NCBI GenBank assembly: GCA_944332005.1
Contig: CALVJD010000039.1
Span: 1 to 42,069, forward strand
Reading direction: 5' to 3'
Source of the DNA: an uncultured Bacilli bacterium
Lineage (GTDB): Bacteria > Bacillota_I > Bacilli_A > RF39 > UBA660
Length of the DNA stretch: 42,069 nucleotides
Shown here in pieces: positions 1 to 8,972 of this stretch; within the stretch, counting starts at the first letter, position 1; each line of letters begins with the position of its first letter. The translations under genes were made by a program, and so were the position numbers. Below the pieces are notes generated by a model, which ran no database searches, had not been told where the DNA came from, and saw only the letters and a program-made list of their open reading frames with translations.

Positions 1-141
1 ATATCTGGCACTATTTTTTAACGCTCCATCCCTCGCATCTTCGATCACATTCATAATCAGTGGTGTTGCAATTAAGGCTATTACTGCTAATATCACAATT
101 ACCGCTAATAATTCGATTAACGTAAATCCTTTTCTTTCCAT
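1..141 (-). CDS. Prepilin-type N-terminal fragment (cut by window edge)
   Basis: Only the first 47 residues are present; the gene runs off the left edge. The protein starts MERKGFTLIELLAVIVIL, a classic type IV/type II pseudopilin leader: a short basic stretch, the prepilin peptidase site G|F with Glu at +5, and a long hydrophobic helix (about residues 8-31). Such proteins are inserted in the membrane, cleaved and N-methylated by PilD/ComC-type peptidases, and assembled into pili or displayed on the surface. The start has an AAGGAGTG ribosome site. The leader is very similar to that of the 535 aa protein at 8973-10580, so the two are members of one family. The mature domain is not visible, so no specific function can be given. 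Confidence 0.85.
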   Translation of the reverse strand, partial: MERKGFTLIELLAVIVILAVIALIATPLIMNVIEDARDGALKNSARY

Positions 142-179
142 ATTTTTATTCACTCCTTCTTCTATTCTTTTCTATTTTG

Positions 180-208
180 ATTGTATCATACATTTCTCTT
201 TCATCCAA
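180..208 (-). promoter_or_regulatory. Sigma-A promoter of the left-edge prepilin gene
   Basis: On the minus strand TTGGAT (203-208) and TACAAT (180-185) are separated by 17 bp, about 40 bp upstream of the prepilin start codon. Confidence 0.6.
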
Positions 209-227
209 TACGTATTTTTATATTGCG

Positions 228-259
228 AAAAAAGAGAGGTATATAATACCCCTCCTCTC
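228..259 (-). terminator. Terminator downstream of the CDF transporter gene
   Basis: Read on the minus strand, GAGAGG and CCTCTC arms (234-259) with an inner GGTAT/ATACC pairing are followed by a run of six T (233-228). It lies about 110 bp after the CDF stop codon and just before the prepilin promoter. Confidence 0.6.
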
Positions 260-368
260 GTGTGCATATCGCAACCAAAATTTTCCCTTTACTTTTCATG
301 GATTCGCACACTATATTACTATTTCTTATGTTTTTATTTTAACAAATTTATTCTTTTTTGACAAGCTG

Positions 369-1232
369 TTATTTTTTCCAAGAATTGATATGAATATGAA
401 TGTTTTGAATCTTATTATCTTTTTTATGAATGGATTGTTCAATTTTGTGTGCCAAACTGTGAACTTCTTCTAACGTCATTGTGCCATCCATACTTATTTC
501 CATATTGAGCGTATAATATGGCCCATATTTTAACAAATAAAAGTGATCAACTGATTTTACTTGTGGTTCTTTCAAAACAAAGTCAATTAATGGTTTGCGA
601 TATTCTTCATTTGTCTCCTGCTCGCCTAACATAATACTAACATTTTCTTTTATAATATGAAAGCCAGTATGAACGACGAATAATCCAACAATTATAGTCG
701 CTAACATATCTGTGTATTTTAACCATGTGATCTTATCCGAAAATTGCATCAAAATAGAAGATAAAAGAACAACGACAGAACTTATCACATCAGCACTACT
801 CTCTTTTCCACTCGCTACTAAAATCATATTTTTATATTTTTTACCGTTATAAATTAAATAATATGCGAGTAAAAATTTTGATAGAATAGTAAATACGCTT
901 ACACCAATGACTAAGGTTGATGGGATTACAATTTTTCGATTTATAGAAGAGGCAATAATTCCAAAACCAAGTAATAAAACAATGATACCGATGATCATAC
1001 TAGTGATATATTCACTTTTCCCATGACCATAGGGATGTTTTTGATCTGCTGGTTTTTTAGAAATACGATTCCCAACGATTGCTACAACATCGGTAGTAAG
1101 ATCGCTGAAAGAATGAATACCATCGGCAATTAAAGCCCCAGAATGACCAATCCAGCCTATCATAATTTTGATTAGTGACAAGAAAAAATTGGTCAAAAAA
1201 CTGATTCCTATCACTTTTGTCAACTTATTCAT
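369..1232 (-). CDS. Cation diffusion facilitator (CDF) metal transporter
   Basis: A 287 aa integral membrane protein of the CDF/FieF family, which exports divalent metals (Zn, Fe, Mn, Co) against protons as a dimer. About six membrane helices occupy residues 8-200, followed by a cytoplasmic domain rich in His at its end (HIHINSW), the usual regulatory metal-binding fold. The transport site on helix 2 is HSFSD (residues 40-44, HxxxD). On helix 5 the equivalent motif reads ESSAD (ExxxD), where classical zinc exporters have HxxxD, so the metal cannot be named. The start has AAGGAG seven bases upstream. It lies 33 bp after polA on the same strand and is probably co-transcribed with it. Confidence 0.9.
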   Translation of the reverse strand: MNKLTKVIGISFLTNFFLSLIKIMIGWIGHSGALIADGIHSFSDLTTDVVAIVGNRISKKPADQKHPYGHGKSEYITSMIIGIIVLLLGFGIIASSINRKIVIPSTLVIGVSVFTILSKFLLAYYLIYNGKKYKNMILVASGKESSADVISSVVVLLSSILMQFSDKITWLKYTDMLATIIVGLFVVHTGFHIIKENVSIMLGEQETNEEYRKPLIDFVLKEPQVKSVDHFYLLKYGPYYTLNMEISMDGTMTLEEVHSLAHKIEQSIHKKDNKIQNIHIHINSWKK

Positions 1233-1265
1233 ATTATAACTCCTTATCTTTTGATTAGGATGATT

Positions 1266-3857
1266 TTATTTTGCTTGATACCAGTTGTTACCATATTCAA
1301 TATCAACTTTAAGTGGCACACGAAGTTCACAAGTATGTTCCATAATTTCTTCAATTAACGATTTCACTTCTTCTAATTCACTATTTTTACAATCGAAAAT
1401 GAGTTCGTCGTGAACTTGTAAAATCATTTTGGTCTTTAAGTGGCGATCTTTTAACGCTTGATGGATTTCAACCATCGCTTTTTTAATAATATCTGCGCTC
1501 GTACCTTGAATTGGTGTATTTAACGCGATTCTTTCTCCCTGACTACGAATCATATAATTTTTATTGGATAATTCAGGAATTAATCGCTTGCGATTAAACA
1601 AGGTTCGAACATAACCATCTTTATGTGCTTGTTTAACTACTTGATCCATATAAGTTTGAATTCCTGGATAAGTTTCTAGATAATGATCGATAAAGTCTTT
1701 CGCTTCGCCTACTCCAATTCCTAAATTTTCTGATAGGCCATAACCACTAATACCATAGACAATACCAAAATTAACAGCTTTGGCAATTCGACGCATATTA
1801 GGAGTAACGTCTTTTTTCTCAACATGGAAAATATCCATTGCTGTTTTGGTATGAATATCCATACCTTCTTTAAAAGCATCGATTAAAGCTGGCACATTCG
1901 CCATATGAGCAAGAATGCGAAGTTCGATTTGTGAATAATCTCCACTTACAATCACAGAATCAGAACTTGGTACAAATGCTTTTCTTATCAGACGTCCATA
2001 TTCCGTACGAATAGGAATATTTTGGAGATTTGGTTCAATTGAGGACAAACGTCCCGTTCTAGTTAACGTTTGTAAATAAATAGTATGGATTTTTCCGTCT
2101 TCTTTGACCATTCCAAGTAACCCCTCAACATAAGTTGCATATAACTTCGTTACAAAACGATACTCGATAATATCATCGATAATAGGATGTTTCCCTTTTA
2201 ATTTATTTAGAACATCGATTGCTGTCGAATAGCCACGACTAGTCTTTTTTCCATGAGGAAGGCCAAGATGTTCAAACAATACTTCTCCCAATTGAATCGG
2301 TGATGAAATGTTGAATTCCATTCCAGCATGATTGTAAATTTGCTTCGTAATAAGATCGATTTTGATCTTTAATTCTTCGCCCATTTCATATAAAGCATCC
2401 TTATTTACCCATACACCATCATATTCCATATCTCCTAATACTAACGAAAGAGGCATTTCAATCTCCTGATAAAGTTTCATTAAATTCTCTTGTTTTAATT
2501 TGTCTTCGAATGTTTTTTTGGTTTCATAGATAAATTTAGCTTTGCGAATTGCATTATAAACAATAATATCCTGGCTTGGTTCTTTAAACTTCGTCTTTCC
2601 AAATACACTATCGTAAAAAGGAATATCTTCTCCAAACTGATTGGCCAAATAAGCTACATCATCACGAATGTTATAATCGAGCAAATAAGTTGCGATCATC
2701 GTATCAAAGGTAATATTCGATACTTCTAAGCCCATCCATTTAAGCGCAACATAAACTTTTTTTAAATCGTAAGTATATTTGATGTTTTCCGTTAAGAAAC
2801 TTGGATTTTGCTTTAATAATTCAGGTTTAATAAAGAAACTTTTTTGTTCGTTATAAACCGCCATTCCTAATACTTTCGCATTGTGATAATTTGTTCCCAA
2901 TAATTCCAGGTAAATCGCACACTCACCATCGATTTTAGCATCATCTAATGATGTTACAATTTCGTAGGTAATCGGAACAATTGTTTCTTTTTTCTTTTCC
3001 TCTTGTTTACGTATAAAAGAATAAAACTCCAATTCTTCATATAGTTTATTCAATTTTTCATGATTGGTTCCTTCATATTTTATATCGGAAATTTTAATCT
3101 CGAGAGGTACATCACGAACGATGGTTGCAAGTGTCTTACTTTTGTAAGCATTCTCTTTATCATTGATTAATTTTTCTTGTAACTTGCCACTAATATCATC
3201 AATATGTTCATATAATTGATCAATCGTTTGATATTCTTGAATCAGTTTCATCGCCGTTTTTTCACCGACACCTCTTACTCCCGGAATATTATCACTACTA
3301 TCGCCCATCAAAGCTTTTAAATCGATAATATGAATCGGATCAAATCCATATGCTTCTTTAAAAGATTCCTCATTATAACGAATATAGTCATGTTGCTTCA
3401 ATAGTTTAATATCGACATCATGACTAATCAACTGCAATAAATCTTTATCACTACTGATAATCGTTCCGATAAAATCTGGTTCTAAATCGCAATAATGTGC
3501 AAACGTTCCGATAATATCATCTGCTTCATAATTATCAATTTCATAATATCGGATCCCCATGGCTGTCAACAAATCCTTTGCAACTGGAAACTGTATTTTT
3601 AATTCATCTGGAGTTTCCATTCTTCCTCCTTTATAATCTGTATACATTTCGTGACGAAACGTTTTTCCTTTATCGAATGCGACAATCATGTATTGGGGTT
3701 TTTCTTCCAATATAATTTTGTTGATCATATTCGTAAATCCGAACAAGGCATTCGTCGGAAAGCCTTTACTATTCCTCATAAAATTGCCATTATAAGCAGT
3801 CGCATAGTAACTTCGAAACAGTAAATTGTTTCCATCTACGAGAATTATTTTGTTCAT
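1266..3857 (-). CDS. polA: DNA polymerase I
   Basis: Family A polymerase of 863 aa, used in DNA repair and Okazaki fragment maturation. Residues 1-290 form the 5' nuclease (FEN) domain, with acidic clusters such as NYEADD and GDSSDNIPG. The polymerase domain has motif A SGDYSQIELR (about 636), motif B RRIAKAVNFGIVYG and motif C QVHDELIFD (about 816). The central 3'-5' exonuclease domain lacks the metal ligands: the first motif reads AIYLELLGT instead of DTET, and the third has no Asp. Proofreading should therefore be absent, as in Bacillus and Thermus PolA. The start is taken at ATG 3857, eight bases after GGTGAT; an in-frame GTG at 3866 lies inside that ribosome site. The CDF gene follows closely. 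Confidence 0.97.
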   Translation of the reverse strand: MNKIILVDGNNLLFRSYYATAYNGNFMRNSKGFPTNALFGFTNMINKIILEEKPQYMIVAFDKGKTFRHEMYTDYKGGRMETPDELKIQFPVAKDLLTAMGIRYYEIDNYEADDIIGTFAHYCDLEPDFIGTIISSDKDLLQLISHDVDIKLLKQHDYIRYNEESFKEAYGFDPIHIIDLKALMGDSSDNIPGVRGVGEKTAMKLIQEYQTIDQLYEHIDDISGKLQEKLINDKENAYKSKTLATIVRDVPLEIKISDIKYEGTNHEKLNKLYEELEFYSFIRKQEEKKKETIVPITYEIVTSLDDAKIDGECAIYLELLGTNYHNAKVLGMAVYNEQKSFFIKPELLKQNPSFLTENIKYTYDLKKVYVALKWMGLEVSNITFDTMIATYLLDYNIRDDVAYLANQFGEDIPFYDSVFGKTKFKEPSQDIIVYNAIRKAKFIYETKKTFEDKLKQENLMKLYQEIEMPLSLVLGDMEYDGVWVNKDALYEMGEELKIKIDLITKQIYNHAGMEFNISSPIQLGEVLFEHLGLPHGKKTSRGYSTAIDVLNKLKGKHPIIDDIIEYRFVTKLYATYVEGLLGMVKEDGKIHTIYLQTLTRTGRLSSIEPNLQNIPIRTEYGRLIRKAFVPSSDSVIVSGDYSQIELRILAHMANVPALIDAFKEGMDIHTKTAMDIFHVEKKDVTPNMRRIAKAVNFGIVYGISGYGLSENLGIGVGEAKDFIDHYLETYPGIQTYMDQVVKQAHKDGYVRTLFNRKRLIPELSNKNYMIRSQGERIALNTPIQGTSADIIKKAMVEIHQALKDRHLKTKMILQVHDELIFDCKNSELEEVKSLIEEIMEHTCELRVPLKVDIEYGNNWYQAK

Positions 3858-3874
3858 CTTTATCACCTGTTATC

Positions 3875-3880
3875 ATTATA
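3875..3880 (-). promoter_or_regulatory. Extended -10 promoter element of polA
   Basis: TATAAT preceded by TGT (TGnTATAAT) lies 17 bp upstream of the polA start. No good -35 is seen, because that region is taken up by the polC terminator hairpin. Confidence 0.5.
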
Positions 3881-3884
3881 ACAA

Positions 3885-3909
3885 AAAATCACCAAATTTT
3901 GGTGATTTT
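3885..3909 (-). terminator. Terminator hairpin after polC
   Basis: A nearly perfect 25 bp palindrome built on AAAATCACC and GGTGATTTT, with a T-rich flank on both sides, 33 bp after the polC stop. It abuts the polA -10 box, so the polC terminator and polA promoter are packed together. Confidence 0.6.
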
Positions 3910-3941
3910 CCTTATACTTATTTCTTTTTCAAAACAATTTT

Positions 3942-6900
3942 TTAAAATAAACTTAATTGACTTGATTCATCAAGATGATCTAGTATTCCCATCATACGCA
4001 TTTTTTCGATAAGTGTTCCTGATACTTTTCCGCGTTTTTGCAAATCCTCAATACTTAAGAATTCCCCTTTTGCACGTTCATCGACGATTTTAAGAGCAAC
4101 CGTATCGCCTAATCCATCAATCGTACGGAATGGTGGAATCAATGTCTTATTATCTTCATCAACTTTAAAATATAAGGCATCGCTGCGATCTAAATCGATG
4201 TTACCAATACGAATCCCTCTAGCCGTTGCTTCCAAAGCTAGGCGCAAACATTCTAAGATACCATTCTCCTTATTGGTCGCATCGTACCCCTTATTGACAA
4301 TTTCGGTAATTCTTGCTTTTATCGCATCATATCCTTTGATCATCGTCTCAATATCAAAGTCTGTCGCCTTCGTCGAGAACCAAGAAGCATAAAACCAGCT
4401 TGGGTGATGAACTTTAAAATAAGCGATACGAAAAGCACTAATCACATATGCGGTCGCATGTGCCTTTGGGAACATATACTTGATCTTACGACAAGAATCG
4501 ATAAACCACTCTTCAATTCCTGCTTCCCGCATATCCGCCTCATGTTTTGCCCACGTTTCAGGATCTTTACTAGCTTTTCCTTTACGCACAAATTCCATTA
4601 TTTTAAATGCTTTAATTGGTTCCATTCCTTTATACATCAGGTAAACCATAATATCATCACGACACCCGATAACTTCTTTAAATGGTACGACTTTATTCTT
4701 GATCAGTTCTTGAGCATTTCCAAGCCATACATCAGTCCCATGAGAAAGTCCTGAAATCTTAATCAATTCAGCAAATGTTGTTGGCTTCGTTTCCGATACT
4801 AAACTGATCGTAAATGGTGTTCCAAATTCCGGAATACCTAAAGTACCCGTTTCATTCATAATTTGTTCTTTCGTAACCCCTAATGGTTCTGGCGATAAGA
4901 AAATTCCCATCGTCTCCTTATCATCGAGTGGAATTTTCATGATATCCATGTGCGATAAATCTTGAAGTAATCGAAGTTGCGTTGGATCAGAATGACCTAA
5001 AATATCCAATTTCAAAACATCTTGATCAATCGCATGATAATCGAAGTGAGTCGTACGCCAAGCACTTGTTGGATCATCAGCAGGATATTGATATGGTGTA
5101 AAATCAAAGACATCCATATATCCTGGGATAACGACAATTCCTCCAGGATGTTGTCCAGTAGTACGTTTGACTCCCGTACATCCCATTGCCAAGCGTTCGA
5201 TCTCTGCTGTACGCATCGTAATTCCTTTATCCTCGCAATAACCTCGAACATAACCAAATGCGGTCTTTTCTGCCACCGTTCCAATTGTACCAGCACGATA
5301 TACATTGTCGACGCCAAATAATACTTTGGTATATTCATGGGCATCTGCTTGATTCAAATCAGAAAAGTTAAGATCGATATCTGGTACTTTATCCGCATTG
5401 AAGCCTAAGAAAGTAGCGAATGGCATATCATTTCCATCTTTAATCATGTGAGCTCCACATTTTGGACAATTATAATCTGGTAGATCGAAGCCTGACGAGT
5501 ATTCGGATCCTAAAGCCTCTCCATCTAGTTCAAAAACACTATGTTTACATTCTGGACAACGATAGTGTGCAGGAAGTGGATTTACTTCCGTAATACCCAT
5601 CATCGTCGCCACAAAACTAGATCCGACGGAACCACGTGAACCAACCAAATATCCATCATCATTCGATTTCTTTACGAGCTTCTGAGCAATCAAATAAATA
5701 ACATCGAAGCCACCACCAATAATTCCTCCAAGATTCTTCTTCATCATCGCTTCGATCTCATCCGCATTAGATTTAGGATTGTTCGTTTTTAAATTTTCGC
5801 GAATGATGCGTTTTACTTCATCAAATCCCTTTAAAATCGCATCATGAAGGCGTCTAAAAGACTCTTTTTCAAAATCATCTTCCGAATAATTTTCTCGTTT
5901 CATTCCCTCTTTGATACTATTAAAAATCCCATCTCCATATAATTCTTTCGCAATTCTCTCTTCAATATTGTATGGAAGAGGATCACCATACCAATCGGCT
6001 GCTTTCGTATAAACAAGTTCCGTTACAGTCTCTACAGAGTGATCGATCTTTGGTGAGAACGGTACTCCCCCTGTTTCGATGATAACCTCGATAATATCGA
6101 CCATGTCAGCAATTTTATTTGGATTTTCAATCACCAATTCACGAGCAAGATTCGGATCTAAGAAATGAAAATCCTCCAACATTTCATCGGTTGTACGGAA
6201 ATGATTACTTGGTATTTCCTTGATATTGGAACGACTAAGTGGATGTCTACCACCACCTGGAACTTTCGCATTGACGATAATTTGGCGATAAATTTTATCT
6301 TCCCTACTAATATGGTGTACATCTCCAGTTGCAACAATCAATTTTCCAGCTTCTTTGGTAACACGAATAATTTTATTGACATGATCAAGTAATTCAGCAG
6401 GACTTCCAAAATCTCCCGTTTGTAAAAGATGATTGTAGCACTCTAGTGGTTGAACTTCCACATAATCATAGAAATTGATAATATTGGTTAATTCTTCATC
6501 ACTTTTACTTCTAGCTTCGATAAACACTTCACTTTCATAACAACCACTACCAATTAGTAATCCCTCGCGCAGTTCATCAATGACACTACGAAGAATACGT
6601 GGAGTTTTATATAAATACTTCGTATTTGCATAACTGACAATTTTAAATAAATTTTTAAGACCAATCTTATTCTTGGCCAAAATATTGACGTGATAAGAAC
6701 GACCGAACTTATGAATCTCATCTTTCGAAACCAACTTACCTAGATCGCAAATTCTCTCGATATTACGATCGACTAACTTCTTCATCATCTTGTGGTACAC
6801 AAGAGCCGTTCCTTCCGCATCGTAGTCACCACGGTGATGGGCATCTTCATCCCAAGGAACATCGTAACGTTTTACTAAAGCACTCAAACTATGACGTGAA

Positions 6901-8495
6901 TAATTCGTATCCAAAGCACGCGATAATTCAAGAGTATCGATAACCGTATTCTTATACTCACCAAACTGATATTTTTTATAAGCCATTTCCAAAAAGGAAA
7001 CGTCAAATTTGGCATTGTGCGCTACCATAGGAAGATCGCCTGTCCATTCGATAAAACGACGAATCGCATTTTCTTCATTGTCTTTATCTTTCAACATTTC
7101 ATCCGTGATATTGGTAAGTTCAACGATCTTTTTAGGAAGCGGACGACCAGGATTGATCAGCTCATCATAACGATCGATGATTTCTCCATTATGAATTTTT
7201 ACAGCTCCAACCTCTATGATCGAATCGCCACCAGCCGCATTGAATCCGGTTGTTTCAAAGTCAAAAACTACATACGTATTTTCTAATAATGGCGTTTCAT
7301 TCGGACGAACGACAATATTGATCGTATCGTCAATCAAAGTAAGTTCGACTCCATAAATGGCTTTAAAAGGCTCTTCTCCCTCTTTTAATCCCTTATTATA
7401 GTCTCGCACATAATTATAAACATGTGGAAAAGCCTGTACACCATTATGATCGGTAATGGCAATCGCTTTATGTCCCCATTTGATTGCTTGTTTCACTAAT
7501 TTTACTTCATCAGCAAGACCATCCATTTGACTCATCATCGTATGAGCATGAAGTTCGACACGCTTTTCTTCAGAATGATCCATTTTTTCTTCCGTTACTT
7601 TCTTTAATTCATTGATATCACGTGCATTTAACACAAGCTCTTTCGAATATTGATCATTCTTACTATAACCTCGAATTTTATACCAATTACCTACTTTTAA
7701 TTGTTTTTTCAAACGAGCATAATCATCTTCGTCACGAACGAAAACTTTACAATAAATACTATCGGTATAATCCGTTATTTTCAAAGTAATAATACGGAAG
7801 CTGGAACGAGAAGACTCAAAATAGTCAATTCCAAATACATGTCCCTCAACGGTTAAATTGTTGTCTTCCCCAATAATATTATCGATCGAAGTAACATTTG
7901 ACTTAATTTCTTCTCCCATAATAACGCTTGGCTTTTCGAATGTTTTTTCCATTTTTTTCGTTTTGATTTGCTCTTCGACTAATTCTTTTTCAATCTCTTT
8001 TTGAACTTGAACACTTTTTTGTTCATCGATCACAACTTGAATATCGAATAATTCATAACCTACACTTTCCAAATCGGCAGTCAAATCAGAAATATGAGAT
8101 TCTAATTTCATCTTTTCCGCCAAATTGCTTACAAAAATTTTCAAAACATCATCTTCATAATGGAGTTCTGCTTCCTCAAACATTCCAAGTAGAGGTTCTT
8201 CTTTCTTATATTCATGAATAAAATAACGATAATAATCATGTAAGAGTTCTCTACTTGGATTTTCCACATGAAGCGTTATTTTAGTTCTACGACATGTCGG
8301 AAAACCATGGCTTAAATGTTCTTTCAATATTTCATAACAAGAAACTGGTAAAGTACGATCGATGTGTACTAAAAAGTGATACATATCTCGATTTTTATTG
8401 CCCACAATTCGTTCTAGTGTTCCTGCTTTCATACACTGACGTAGCTCTTCTGGTGCTTCTATTTGATTTAATAACAGTTGTAATTTATCTTCCAT
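3942..8495 (-). CDS. polC: DNA polymerase III alpha subunit, PolC type
   Basis: The Gram-positive replicase with built-in proofreading, 1517 aa (Bacillus PolC is about 1440). Order of parts: N-terminal domain; a charged linker (about 160-190); an OB fold (about 210-300); a PHP domain starting at ELHAHT (about 315) and interrupted by a DEDD exonuclease with DFETTG (about 412), HNAKFD and HHRGDYD; then the polymerase core. The core has a zinc finger (CPEC...CPKC, about 975-1015), PDIDLNFS (about 1040) and KLDILGHSDPT, and ends with helix-hairpin-helix and C-terminal regions. The extra length lies mainly in the N-terminal half. AAAGGTGG precedes the ATG. polA lies downstream on the same strand but behind a hairpin. 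Confidence 0.98.
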   Translation of the reverse strand: MEDKLQLLLNQIEAPEELRQCMKAGTLERIVGNKNRDMYHFLVHIDRTLPVSCYEILKEHLSHGFPTCRRTKITLHVENPSRELLHDYYRYFIHEYKKEEPLLGMFEEAELHYEDDVLKIFVSNLAEKMKLESHISDLTADLESVGYELFDIQVVIDEQKSVQVQKEIEKELVEEQIKTKKMEKTFEKPSVIMGEEIKSNVTSIDNIIGEDNNLTVEGHVFGIDYFESSRSSFRIITLKITDYTDSIYCKVFVRDEDDYARLKKQLKVGNWYKIRGYSKNDQYSKELVLNARDINELKKVTEEKMDHSEEKRVELHAHTMMSQMDGLADEVKLVKQAIKWGHKAIAITDHNGVQAFPHVYNYVRDYNKGLKEGEEPFKAIYGVELTLIDDTINIVVRPNETPLLENTYVVFDFETTGFNAAGGDSIIEVGAVKIHNGEIIDRYDELINPGRPLPKKIVELTNITDEMLKDKDNEENAIRRFIEWTGDLPMVAHNAKFDVSFLEMAYKKYQFGEYKNTVIDTLELSRALDTNYSRHSLSALVKRYDVPWDEDAHHRGDYDAEGTALVYHKMMKKLVDRNIERICDLGKLVSKDEIHKFGRSYHVNILAKNKIGLKNLFKIVSYANTKYLYKTPRILRSVIDELREGLLIGSGCYESEVFIEARSKSDEELTNIINFYDYVEVQPLECYNHLLQTGDFGSPAELLDHVNKIIRVTKEAGKLIVATGDVHHISREDKIYRQIIVNAKVPGGGRHPLSRSNIKEIPSNHFRTTDEMLEDFHFLDPNLARELVIENPNKIADMVDIIEVIIETGGVPFSPKIDHSVETVTELVYTKAADWYGDPLPYNIEERIAKELYGDGIFNSIKEGMKRENYSEDDFEKESFRRLHDAILKGFDEVKRIIRENLKTNNPKSNADEIEAMMKKNLGGIIGGGFDVIYLIAQKLVKKSNDDGYLVGSRGSVGSSFVATMMGITEVNPLPAHYRCPECKHSVFELDGEALGSEYSSGFDLPDYNCPKCGAHMIKDGNDMPFATFLGFNADKVPDIDLNFSDLNQADAHEYTKVLFGVDNVYRAGTIGTVAEKTAFGYVRGYCEDKGITMRTAEIERLAMGCTGVKRTTGQHPGGIVVIPGYMDVFDFTPYQYPADDPTSAWRTTHFDYHAIDQDVLKLDILGHSDPTQLRLLQDLSHMDIMKIPLDDKETMGIFLSPEPLGVTKEQIMNETGTLGIPEFGTPFTISLVSETKPTTFAELIKISGLSHGTDVWLGNAQELIKNKVVPFKEVIGCRDDIMVYLMYKGMEPIKAFKIMEFVRKGKASKDPETWAKHEADMREAGIEEWFIDSCRKIKYMFPKAHATAYVISAFRIAYFKVHHPSWFYASWFSTKATDFDIETMIKGYDAIKARITEIVNKGYDATNKENGILECLRLALEATARGIRIGNIDLDRSDALYFKVDEDNKTLIPPFRTIDGLGDTVALKIVDERAKGEFLSIEDLQKRGKVSGTLIEKMRMMGILDHLDESSQLSLF

Positions 8496-8519
8496 CTTAC
8501 CACCTTTACTTATTTTATC

Positions 8520-8561
8520 AAAAAAAGAAAAGATAAGAAATATTTTCTTAACTTTTCTTTT
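8520..8561 (-). terminator. Terminator after the lipoprotein gene
   Basis: Arms at 8544-8561 and 8523-8540 pair over about 17 bp with one mismatch and a TAT loop. On the minus strand the hairpin runs into seven T. It ends the prepilin-lipoprotein operon just upstream of polC. A TAAAAT -10 for polC lies directly after it. Confidence 0.7.
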
Positions 8562-8564
8562 AAA

Positions 8565-8960
8565 TTATTCTCTTACAATTGCATATTCAACGGTAACAGC
8601 TTCTGTAACATCACTTGATATTCCTGATTGTAAAACTTTCTCTTCATTCACTTCTAAGATTTGATCTACATAGAAGTAAAACTTACCTATTTCGTTTCCT
8701 TCCTCATCTTTTAAAGTAAAGTCGATTCGTTTAAGATATGCCGCATCTTCCATTTTATTGGTTACTTTTGCATAGACATTCGTCATGCCATTTTCATAGA
8801 CCAAACTAAAATCACTAATTTGTATACCCTCGATCGTCATATCTTCCATCGTTGAAATGGGTGTTTCCACTATTCCTGGCACTTCTCCTTTTTTGTCTTT
8901 ACAACCACTTAGAGTTAAGGTAAGAAGAACCGTCATGATTCCTAATAATAACTTTTTCAT
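8565..8960 (-). CDS. Small secreted lipoprotein of unknown function
   Basis: A 131 aa protein with a lipoprotein signal peptide: MKKLL, hydrophobic core, lipobox LSGC (cleavage before Cys20). The mature part is about 110 residues, acidic and likely all beta (alternating strands such as VYAKVTNKMEDAAYLKRIDF and KFYFYVDQI). This pattern resembles small FxLYD/immunoglobulin-like lipoproteins, but I cannot assign a family. It starts 12 bp after the 535 aa prepilin-type protein, so the two are probably made together; it may help anchor or assemble that exoprotein at the membrane. That role is inference from position only. Confidence 0.8.
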   Translation of the reverse strand: MKKLLLGIMTVLLTLTLSGCKDKKGEVPGIVETPISTMEDMTIEGIQISDFSLVYENGMTNVYAKVTNKMEDAAYLKRIDFTLKDEEGNEIGKFYFYVDQILEVNEEKVLQSGISSDVTEAVTVEYAIVRE

Positions 8961-8972
8961 ACTTGATCCTTT

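Noticed and set aside
177-473. Plus-strand open frame of 98 codons at the left end
   Set aside because: It covers the CDF terminator, prepilin promoter and the end of the CDF gene on the other strand; no ribosome site and low-complexity Phe/Ile content.
5012-5344. Overlapping minus- and plus-strand frames inside polC
   Set aside because: They lie wholly inside the conserved PolC catalytic region and show no protein features; shadows of the real frame.
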